Source: JAEUIZ01 sp046155605 (GTDB lineage Bacteria; Planctomycetota; Phycisphaerae; Phycisphaerales; UBA1924). From it: DNA of 11,396 nucleotides. The notes under the pieces are model-generated. The model saw only the letters and a program-made list of their open reading frames with translations. It searched no databases and was not told the DNA's origin. Positions within the stretch are counted from its first letter, which is position 1. The number at the start of each line of letters is the position of its first letter. The DNA lies in the NCBI GenBank assembly GCA_046155605.1, contig JBJXFQ010000004.1, forward strand, positions 1 through 11,396. The letters are read 5' to 3'. The position numbers and the translations under genes were made by a program. Positions 1-8,957 of this stretch are shown piece by piece.

Positions 1-320
1 GGCGTGCCGGACCAAATGGAGGCGCGGCTGCCTAACTCTCCCGCCTGCTGCGTCGCGGTCATGGCGAATATCGTGCCGATGGAGTTGGGTGGGCCGAAGC
101 TTATCAGGCCTTGACTTGACACATCCCACAGCACCGGTGGCCAGTTCTTTGGAGTGAGGCGGGCGTTGCCGCCCGCAGTTGCGCCATAGATCGCTCGGAC
201 ATCCGAGCGAGACGCCCCTTGGGGATGGAGGTATGTGACGGTCCATTGCCCGTCAGCCGCCGGTGGTGCGATCATCAGCGTCGCAAATGCCAAACATCCT
301 GCGAACAGAGAAGCGGGCAT
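1..320 (-). CDS. Secreted protein, HAF-type extracellular repeat-like (N-terminal part; runs off left edge)
   Basis: The minus strand is open from an ATG at 320-318 to the window edge, giving 106 codons with no stop. The protein starts MPASLFAGCLAFATLMIAPP, a typical Sec signal peptide with cleavage probably near residue 23-25, followed by a mature start of the type GQWTVTYLHPQGA. Later segments (IYGATAGG, PVLWD, FAMTATQQAGELGSRASIWS) resemble the loosely conserved short repeats of secreted HAF-type proteins common in planctomycetes. That family link is my pattern recognition and not certain. A Shine-Dalgarno-like AAGGAA (forward 328-333) sits 7 nt before the start, which supports this start. 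The gene is divergent from the secreted dockerin protein at 455. The C-terminus and any anchoring domain lie outside the window. The function is unknown; an outer surface or extracellular role is inferred from the signal peptide only. Confidence 0.72.
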   Translation of the reverse strand, partial: MPASLFAGCLAFATLMIAPPAADGQWTVTYLHPQGASRSDVRAIYGATAGGNARLTPKNWPPVLWDVSSQGLISFGPPNSIGTIFAMTATQQAGELGSRASIWSGT

Positions 321-454
321 GGGGTCGTTCCTTGTATCATCAACTCAAAATACACCATCCAGACGGACAAACCGGCGAAATGGCGAGATTTTCTTCTCGG
401 ACCTCTTGAAAGCCGGACGACGGCGCGGGAGATTGGTCAATCAAGGAGATTTCC
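321..454. promoter_or_regulatory. Divergent intergenic region with the two ribosome binding sites
   Basis: These 134 bp separate two outward-facing genes for exported proteins, so promoters for both should lie here. The minus-strand Shine-Dalgarno is AAGGAA (complement of 328-333). The plus-strand one is AAGGAG at 443-448, 6 nt before the ATG at 455. The stretch 331-400 is clearly more AT-rich than the surrounding genes. A TTGAAA at 406-411 could be a plus-strand -35 box, but the -10 position 17 nt later reads GAGATT, so I do not call a promoter. A small inverted repeat CGAGA-6 nt-TCTCG lies at 384-399. Confidence 0.45.
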
Positions 455-2110
455 ATGCCTCGACTTTCTCGTCTGGCAGCGTTGTTCCTGGCTGGCGCTA
501 GCGTTTCGGGAGTCAACGCCCAGGTCGTCTTCGACAAGGTTCGCGTGAACGAGCAACAGGGCTCGTCGCCCATATTCTTCGGCGAGACCGCCATCGCGCT
601 CAGCCGTACGAACCAGAACGAGTTCATCGCGGGGGTCCTGTGCGGACAGGCGCCAAGTTGCAACATTCACTATGCGATCGCCACGTCGATAAACTCGAAC
701 GGAACGCCTAACATCGTTACCCGCGGTGTGCTGCCACGCCCCACGTGTTGCCCTGGCAGCAACGGCGTGGATCCGTTCGTCGTATCGGCAGCGGATGGCC
801 GGATGTTCATTGGCGGGCAAAACGAAGATCCTTCCCTGGGTGGCGGTTTCTACGTTGCGCGAACGCCATCGGGTGGCGCGACGCTGGATGCCAGTCTCGC
901 TGCCGTCTGCATCGGTGGCTTTCGACTTGACAAGCCGCTTGCTGCGATCGGACCGATCTCGTCGAATGATCCCGCAGAGCGTTTCTTTCTCGCGTTCTCT
1001 CGCCAGGCAGATGTTTTCCGCCTCACCGAGCGCCGGTGGAACATGGTGCCCGGCAGCCCCGAATGCTCGGCCTCGTGGACCGAGCCGATCCTTGCCATTA
1101 ACCCGCCCAATCTACAAGTCCCTGACGATGGCTTCCCAGGCTTGGGTGGCACGCCGGTCATCCTTCGCAACACCGTGGGTGCCCCGCAGCGCGTTGGCAG
1201 GATCGTGGTCGCATCGGGTCCGGCCGGAGCCTTCGGTCAGTTGCCGTTCGTCATGTACCTCAATGCAAGCGACACGACATGGACTCCGCTCGGATCGACA
1301 ATTCCGCTCCTGCTGTTCAACAACGGCGGCAGTCAAAGTCCGATCTTTCCCATCGACCGCACGCAGCACATCCCCGGCCAAATCCGCGTCACCAACCACC
1401 CTAGCGTCGCGTTCAACCCGGCGAATGGCAATAATCTCTACGTTGCCTTCGCCGGGCGGCCCACGAGCACCACCGGCAACGTCGATCTCTTCATCGCATG
1501 GAGCCGCGACGGCGGCGCGACCTTTGACCCGCTTGACACCCTCCGTCTCACCGACGATCATCACTTTCTCCCTAATGACCCTCAGGCGGGTTCGGACGAG
1601 TTTCAACCCTCCATCGGCGTCGATCAATGGGGCGGCCTCCACATCCTCTATTACTCTTCGACCAGTCCCGACACCTCCACGGTTCAGACCGCACTCTTTA
1701 CCGTCCGCTACGCCTACATCCAATACTTCGCCGGCCAACTCACACAGAACCCCTCGGTTCGCGTGCTCAGCCCGGCGTTCAGCTTCGATGTCGATCCATT
1801 CCCGAATATCACCCAGCCCGGCCTCGACTACCAACAACTCTCCGTCAGCAACTGCGTGACCGCCGTATGTTATATTACAACCGAGGAAGGCACCTTCAAC
1901 GCCTACGTCCGCCGCATCGTGAACACGGCCTGCATCATCGACTACGACGGCAACGGCACCATCGACAGCGGCGACGCCTTCGCGTTCAACGAAAACTACG
2001 CCGCAGGCTCCTCGGGCGCGGACATCAACGGCGACGGCGAGACCGCCCCGCCCGATTGGGTCCAATACATGGCCCAGTGGGCCGCGGCCTGCGCCGGCGG
2101 GTGCCCGTAA
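455..2110 (+). CDS. Secreted sialidase-like protein with C-terminal GC-type dockerin domain
   Basis: A 551-residue exported protein. Residues 1-22 form a signal peptide (Arg-rich start, hydrophobic core, VNA then QVV). The middle, about 25-490, is rich in Gly, Asn and aromatic beta-strand segments. It has an Asp-box-like motif SRDGGATF at 350-357, which suggests a BNR/sialidase-type beta-propeller, but no catalytic set could be identified. Cysteine pairs (C99/C100, C467/C472) fit an exported, disulfide-bonded protein. The C-terminus, about 493-551, has two calcium-loop motifs: DYDGNGTIDSGD from residue 496 and DINGDGETAPPD from 523. It is bracketed by Cys 493 and Cys 546/550, matching the GC-type dockerin arrangement seen at the ends of planctomycete secreted proteins. 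The start is supported by AAGGAG 6 nt upstream. Codon third positions are mixed in the first half and strongly C-ending in the last third. The substrate and partner are unknown; a surface anchoring or assembly role for the dockerin is inferred. Confidence 0.85.
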   Translation: MPRLSRLAALFLAGASVSGVNAQVVFDKVRVNEQQGSSPIFFGETAIALSRTNQNEFIAGVLCGQAPSCNIHYAIATSINSNGTPNIVTRGVLPRPTCCPGSNGVDPFVVSAADGRMFIGGQNEDPSLGGGFYVARTPSGGATLDASLAAVCIGGFRLDKPLAAIGPISSNDPAERFFLAFSRQADVFRLTERRWNMVPGSPECSASWTEPILAINPPNLQVPDDGFPGLGGTPVILRNTVGAPQRVGRIVVASGPAGAFGQLPFVMYLNASDTTWTPLGSTIPLLLFNNGGSQSPIFPIDRTQHIPGQIRVTNHPSVAFNPANGNNLYVAFAGRPTSTTGNVDLFIAWSRDGGATFDPLDTLRLTDDHHFLPNDPQAGSDEFQPSIGVDQWGGLHILYYSSTSPDTSTVQTALFTVRYAYIQYFAGQLTQNPSVRVLSPAFSFDVDPFPNITQPGLDYQQLSVSNCVTAVCYITTEEGTFNAYVRRIVNTACIIDYDGNGTIDSGDAFAFNENYAAGSSGADINGDGETAPPDWVQYMAQWAAACAGGCP

Positions 2111-2663
2111 AGCCCACATGTAGAACCCGCACGGCTTGAACTCGCCGCCTCCGGCGGCCTCGCCACGGCTCGCCCGTGCCCTGCCATTTGCACTCCTCGC
2201 CGCCGCCGCGTACCCTGTGCATCTCGTGCGGCACGCCCTCCAGCGTCCCTCCCGCTTCCGACGCCCGGCCTCCGGGCGCCACAGATCATCCCCGAGGCGT
2301 TCGATGCGCGGAGCATCGAGCCACGGGCGCGACGGCGAGCGGGGTGTGCCCGCGACGCCGGCCCGACGCCCTCGGGAACAGGACTCTCGGCGCGACGCGC
2401 TCCCGCGAACGCCCGATCGACGCACGCCGACGCTCGCCACTCGTGGCCACCAGCGTCCGGCGACACGGAACGGGGCTTCTCGCCCCAACCCCCACAGACT
2501 CTCCGGTCTGGCGCGTCGGGGTGTACCCAGGCAGCACGTTTCGCCGATCTTTCGAGCGGCCAAGCCCCGCGTGCGCGACACCTCCTTCCGTTCTCCGTTC
2601 CCGGCCTCGCCCCTCGCGGGCTGCCGTCGCGCCGCCGCTCCGCTCCCTTAAAAGGACCCCTTC
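2111..2663 (+). promoter_or_regulatory. 553-bp gene-free region with several hairpins, likely leader of the RNase E gene
   Basis: No convincing gene lies here. Reading frames across it give Arg/Pro/Ser-rich low-complexity products with no domain. It contains a series of perfect inverted repeats: 2144-2158 (6-bp stem), 2262-2278 (CGCCCGG-CCT-CCGGGCG, 7 bp), 2301-2319 (TCGATGC-GCGGA-GCATCGA, 7 bp), 2472-2486 (GGGGC-TTCTC-GCCCC, 5 bp) and 2495-2510 (CAGAC-TCTCCG-GTCTG, 5 bp). The region ends in a Shine-Dalgarno-like AAAGGA at 2651-2656, 7 nt before the ATG at 2664. E. coli RNase E is autoregulated through a long structured 5' UTR, so an analogous leader is a reasonable inference. The transcription start is not visible, and some GC hairpins are expected by chance at this base composition. 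Confidence 0.4.
2144..2158 (+). terminator. GC hairpin 34 nt after the dockerin-protein gene, possible terminator
   Basis: The perfect inverted repeat GCCGCC-TCC-GGCGGC lies 34 nt after the stop codon at 2110. It has a 6-bp all-GC stem and 3-nt loop. No T-run follows, so it is not a classical intrinsic terminator. It could be a termination or 3'-end protection hairpin, or the first hairpin of the structured region before the RNase E gene. Confidence 0.3.
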
Positions 2664-5579
<2,916 letters not shown>

Positions 5580-5582
5580 CCC

Positions 5583-6812
5583 ATGCGCGATCCGCGCCGG
5601 GTCATCGTCCTCGGCTCCACTGGCTCCATCGGCACCCAGACCCTCGACGCCATCGCGCACCTCAATCGCCTCCACGCGCGCGGGCTCTTTCACGCCCCCT
5701 TCGTCATCACCGGCCTCGCCGCCAACGCCAACGCCGATCTCCTCGCCGAGCAGGCCGATCGCTTCCGCGTCCGTGATCTCGCCCTCGCGGGCACGGCCCC
5801 GGATTCCGCCGCCTTCGCCGATCGAATCCTCCGCCGAGGCCCAGAGGCCGCCGAGCGCCTCGTCCGCCAGGTCGATGCCGACCTCGTCGTCGCCGCCATC
5901 ACCGGCATCGCCGGCCTCCCCGCCACCCTCGCTTCCGTCGAACTCGGCCGCGATGTCGCCCTCGCCAACAAGGAAACCCTCGTCGCCGCCGGCGCGCTCA
6001 TCGTCCCCACCGCCAGGCGCACCGGTAGCCGCCTCCTCCCCATCGATTCCGAGCACTCCGGCGTCTGGCAGGCCGTCGCTCCCTACGCCCCCAATGCCGA
6101 ATCCCGAATGCCCAATGCCGCGCCTCTCGCCCCTCCTCTTTCTCTCGACGCCCAAATCGCCCGCGTCACGCTCACGGCCTCCGGCGGCCCCTTCCGCACC
6201 TTCACCACCGATCAACTCGCCGCCGCCACCCCTGCCCAGGCCCTCAACCACCCCACCTGGTCCATGGGCCGAAAGGTCACGATCGATTCCGCCTCGCTCA
6301 TGAACAAGGCCCTCGAACTCATCGAGGCCCACTGGCTCTTCGGCCTCTCCGCCGATCGCCTCGATGCCGTCATCCATCCACAATCCATCGTTCACGCGTT
6401 CGTCGAATACGCCGACGGTTCCGTCCTCGCCCAACTCGCCGCCCCCGACATGCGCCTCCCCATCCAGCACGCCCTGACCTTCCCCATGCGCGCGCCCGCG
6501 TCCGTCCGCCGCCTCGACCTCGCCGCCCTCTCCCGCCTCCACTTCGAGCCCATCGATGCGAACCGCTTCCCCGCCATCGGGCTGGCGCGCGCGGCCATGG
6601 CCGCCGCGGGCGCCGCCGGCACCACCCTCAACGCCGCCAACGAATCCGCCGTCGATGCCTTCCTCGCCGGGCGAATCCCATTCCCGCGGATCACGGACCT
6701 CGTCGCGCGCGCGCTCGAAGCCCTCCCGTCCACGCCGATCTCGTCGCTCGCCGATGTCATGGCCGCGGACGCCCGCGCGCGCGCGTTCGTGGCCGAGCAC
6801 CTGGAGCGCTAG
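5583..6812 (+). CDS. dxr: 1-deoxy-D-xylulose-5-phosphate reductoisomerase
   Basis: This cytosolic, NADPH- and divalent-metal-dependent enzyme converts 1-deoxy-D-xylulose 5-phosphate to 2-C-methyl-D-erythritol 4-phosphate, the committed step of the MEP isoprenoid pathway. It is 409 residues, slightly longer than the usual ~400. The dinucleotide motif GSTGSIGTQT is at 11-20 and LANKETLVAAG at 127-137. The metal ligands D155 and E157 lie in IDSEHSG and E245 in MNKALE, equivalent to E. coli D150, E152 and E231. Substrate residues S200, H223, S236, N241 and K242 match E. coli S186, H209, S222, N227 and K228, so the active site is complete. The numbering offset jumps from 5 to 14 between residues 157 and 200. 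This is a 9-residue insertion where a heptamer DNA repeat lies (residues 170-179). The ATG is 3 nt after the RNase E stop and the next gene begins directly at the TAG, indicating one operon. It is probably essential if no mevalonate pathway exists. Confidence 0.97.
   Translation: MRDPRRVIVLGSTGSIGTQTLDAIAHLNRLHARGLFHAPFVITGLAANANADLLAEQADRFRVRDLALAGTAPDSAAFADRILRRGPEAAERLVRQVDADLVVAAITGIAGLPATLASVELGRDVALANKETLVAAGALIVPTARRTGSRLLPIDSEHSGVWQAVAPYAPNAESRMPNAAPLAPPLSLDAQIARVTLTASGGPFRTFTTDQLAAATPAQALNHPTWSMGRKVTIDSASLMNKALELIEAHWLFGLSADRLDAVIHPQSIVHAFVEYADGSVLAQLAAPDMRLPIQHALTFPMRAPASVRRLDLAALSRLHFEPIDANRFPAIGLARAAMAAAGAAGTTLNAANESAVDAFLAGRIPFPRITDLVARALEALPSTPISSLADVMAADARARAFVAEHLER
6090..6117 (+). 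repeat. Four tandem degenerate heptamers (CCSAATS) inside dxr
   Basis: Four back-to-back 7-mers read CCCAATG (6090-6096), CCGAATC (6097-6103), CCGAATG (6104-6110) and CCCAATG (6111-6117). They encode dxr residues 170-179 (PNAESRMPNA). The segment is less GC-rich than the surrounding gene and breaks its strong C-ending codon pattern. It resembles the short tandem heptamer repeats known from cyanobacteria, but any relation is untested. Confidence 0.8.
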
Positions 6813-8639
6813 GTGAACGACGCCATCCGCCAGGCCGTCGCTCTCGCCCAGACCGGCAAGGTCGCCGACGCCATCGGTGCGCTCTCGGCAGCGCTGGCGA
6901 CCGCGCCGGCAAGCGCTCCCGGCCAGGCCGAGGCCCGCGGGTTGCTCGGCACGCTCCTGCACGCCGCCGGCCGAACCGCCGATGCCATCGAGAGCCTCCA
7001 GCGCGCGCACAGCCTCGCCCCCGCGCACGCCCGCATCGCCTATCAACTCGGCGTCATGCTCGTGGGCATCGGTCGTCTGACCGAGGGCATCTCCGCCATG
7101 CGCCGCGCCGTCGATGCCGAGCCCAACTGGACGCTCGCTTGGACGGGTCTGGCCCGCACGGTCTCGGGCACGGGTGATCTCGCGGAGGCCGACCGGCTCT
7201 ATCGCCGCGCGCTGACAACCAAGCCCGACGATGCAGAGGCGCTCTGCGGCCTCGGCGGCCTTCTCATCACATCAGGCCGGCCAGCCGAGGCCGTCGAGCA
7301 CTTCCGCGCCGCCGGCCGCGCCGCACCAACCAGCGCCGACGTCCTCGGCAAACTGCTCTCGGCGCTCAACTACGCCGACGACGCCACGCCCGAGGAGACC
7401 TTCGACGCCCACCGCCGCTGGGGCGAGGCGACCATGGCCAGCGCCAAGCCTTCGCCCGCTTTTGACAATCCGCGCGAACCCAACAAGCGACTGCGTGTCG
7501 GCCTCCTCTCGCCCGACCTCTACGACCACTCGTGCGCCTACTTCCTGCTGCCGATCCTCGAACGCCACGACCGCGCCGCGTTCGAGTACGTCTGCTATTC
7601 GACCGCCGGGCGTGCTGATGCGATGACGGCGCGCCTTCGCGCCCTCGCCGAGCATTGGCGCGAGGCCGCGGGTTGGCCCGGCGCAAAACTCGTCCAAGCC
7701 ATCCGCGACGACCGCATCGACGTGCTCATCGAACTCTCGGCCCACACCGCCGGTGGCCCGCTCGCAGCGCTCAAGGATCGCGCCGCGCCCGTGCAGGCCA
7801 CTTATCTGGGCTATCCCAACACGACGGGCCTGCCAACGATCGACGCGCGCTTCGTCGATTCACGCACAGACCCGCCGGGCCACGGGACGGGCGACGGGGC
7901 CGACCGCTTCAACACCGAGCGTCTGATCCGCCTCGATCCATGCTTCCTGTGCTATTCCCCGCCGACGCACGCGCCGCCGATTGCGCCGCTGCCCAGCGCG
8001 GCACTCGCCGGCGCTTCATCGACGAACGCGGCGGGCAACCATGGCCGCGCGGGCGGCATCACCTTCGCCTCGTTCAACTCCATCCGCAAACTGAGCCCCA
8101 GCACCCTCCGCGCCTGGTCGCGCGTGCTGCGCGAGACGCCCGGCTCGCGGCTGCTGATCAAGACCCGCGGCCTCGGAATTCCCTGGGCGCGCGACAACAT
8201 CGCCACGCAGTTCGCCGCGCACGGCATCGGCCCCGACCGCCTCGACCTCATGGACCTGCTCCCCGACAAGGCCTCGCACCTGGGCGTGTATGCGCGGGCC
8301 GACATCGGGCTCGACACATTTCCTTATAACGGCACGACGACGACGTGCGAGGCGCTCTGGATGGGCGTGCCGGTGGTGACGATCGAGGGCACGACTCATG
8401 CCGGTCGCGTCGGCGCGAGCGTGCTGGCCGCGGCGGGGCTGGGCGATCTCGTGGCGCGCGATGAGAGTGAGTTTGTCGCCATCGCACGCGGGCTGGCACA
8501 CGATCGCGCGCGGCTCGCTGCCCTTCGCGCGACCATGCGCGAGCGGCTCACCGCGTCGGCGCTCTTCGATGCTCCGGCCTTTGCACGGCGTTTCGAGGCC
8601 TCGATCCGGGAGTTGTGGCGGGGGTGGTGTGCCGGCTGA
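6813..8639 (+). CDS. TPR protein with OGT/SPINDLY-type (GT41 family) glycosyltransferase domain
   Basis: A 608-residue protein predicted to transfer a sugar, probably from UDP-GlcNAc, to Ser/Thr of proteins. Residues 1 to about 200 are TPR-like helical repeats (for example 43-75, 76-105, 110-140, 143-170). Residues 225-605 form the two-lobed GT41 catalytic region: LRVGLLSPDLYDHSCAYFLL (227-246), LGYPNTTGLPTIDARFVD (332-349), FASFNSIRKLSPSTLRAW (418-435) and LDTFPYNGTTTTCEALWMG (500-518). K426 and D501 match human OGT K842 and D925, which bind the nucleotide sugar; H239 matches H498. A 30-residue Ala/Pro/Gly-rich loop (about 383-413) interrupts the domain. There is no signal peptide, so it is likely cytosolic. 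It starts with GTG (6813) directly after the dxr TAG, with GGAG at 6803-6806 inside the dxr end, so the two genes are translationally close-coupled. Acceptor proteins are unknown. The sugar could also be fucose, as for plant SPY. Confidence 0.88.
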   Translation: MNDAIRQAVALAQTGKVADAIGALSAALATAPASAPGQAEARGLLGTLLHAAGRTADAIESLQRAHSLAPAHARIAYQLGVMLVGIGRLTEGISAMRRAVDAEPNWTLAWTGLARTVSGTGDLAEADRLYRRALTTKPDDAEALCGLGGLLITSGRPAEAVEHFRAAGRAAPTSADVLGKLLSALNYADDATPEETFDAHRRWGEATMASAKPSPAFDNPREPNKRLRVGLLSPDLYDHSCAYFLLPILERHDRAAFEYVCYSTAGRADAMTARLRALAEHWREAAGWPGAKLVQAIRDDRIDVLIELSAHTAGGPLAALKDRAAPVQATYLGYPNTTGLPTIDARFVDSRTDPPGHGTGDGADRFNTERLIRLDPCFLCYSPPTHAPPIAPLPSAALAGASSTNAAGNHGRAGGITFASFNSIRKLSPSTLRAWSRVLRETPGSRLLIKTRGLGIPWARDNIATQFAAHGIGPDRLDLMDLLPDKASHLGVYARADIGLDTFPYNGTTTTCEALWMGVPVVTIEGTTHAGRVGASVLAAAGLGDLVARDESEFVAIARGLAHDRARLAALRATMRERLTASALFDAPAFARRFEASIRELWRGWCAG

Positions 8640-8657
8640 GCGGAGAGTGCCGGGTGC

Positions 8658-8678
8658 CACCGCTTCGCCGTAGCGGTG
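8658..8678 (+). terminator. Hairpin 18 nt after the glycosyltransferase stop, possible operon terminator
   Basis: The perfect 7-bp stem CACCGCT/AGCGGTG encloses the 7-nt loop TCGCCGT, 18 nt after the stop at 8639. No T-run follows, only CGACCTTAACC. It may end the rne-dxr-glycosyltransferase transcript. Alternatively it may be a dispersed palindrome, since similar CCGCT-loop-AGCGG sequences are frequent between planctomycete genes as far as I recall. Confidence 0.35.
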
Positions 8679-8895
8679 CGACCTTAACCGGAGATATGGC
8701 AGGCTCGCATCAGCCAACCGAGACGGTTGACGGATGACCACGCACCCATGTTTCTGGGGGGGGTCGGCGGGTCGGCGCGCGCCTGGCAGGCCGGGGGGCA
8801 CACGGGGGCGAGTCGGCGTTCGGCGTGAGGCGTGTCAACGCGCGGCAAGCCGGCGACCTCAATCGTCCCAGCACGCACCGATAAGCTGGGCAGGC

Positions 8896-8923
8896 TTGCG
8901 GCATCGGCACGGCGCGGTAGACT
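8896..8923 (+). promoter_or_regulatory. Possible sigma-70-type promoter of the Kelch gene
   Basis: TTGCGG (8896-8901) and TAGACT (8918-8923) are separated by 16 nt and match three and four of six consensus positions. The expected start of transcription, near 8930, lies just before the Shine-Dalgarno at 8945 and ATG at 8958, so it fits that translation start. This is a weak match and only an inference. Confidence 0.25.
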
Positions 8924-8957
8924 GCTTGCCGAGGTGGGGCGGATGGAGGGCTTTGCG

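Larger units (their letters stand above)
8640..8957. other. 318-bp intergenic region between the glycosyltransferase and Kelch genes
   Basis: I see no gene here. It holds a perfect hairpin at 8658-8678, a run of eight G (8756-8763), a tandem duplication of GGTCGGCG (8762-8769 and 8770-8777), a possible promoter at 8896-8923 and a strong Shine-Dalgarno GGAGGG (8945-8950). Base use from about 8750 to 8850 is G-rich and unlike the C-ending genes to the left. The change fits a junction between the core gene block and an accessory region. Confidence 0.5.

Noticed and set aside
1112..2581. 489-codon open frame on the minus strand opposite the dockerin gene and the rne leader
   Set aside because: No domain, Arg/Gly/Ala-rich, and it covers the well-supported signal-peptide and dockerin gene on the other strand.
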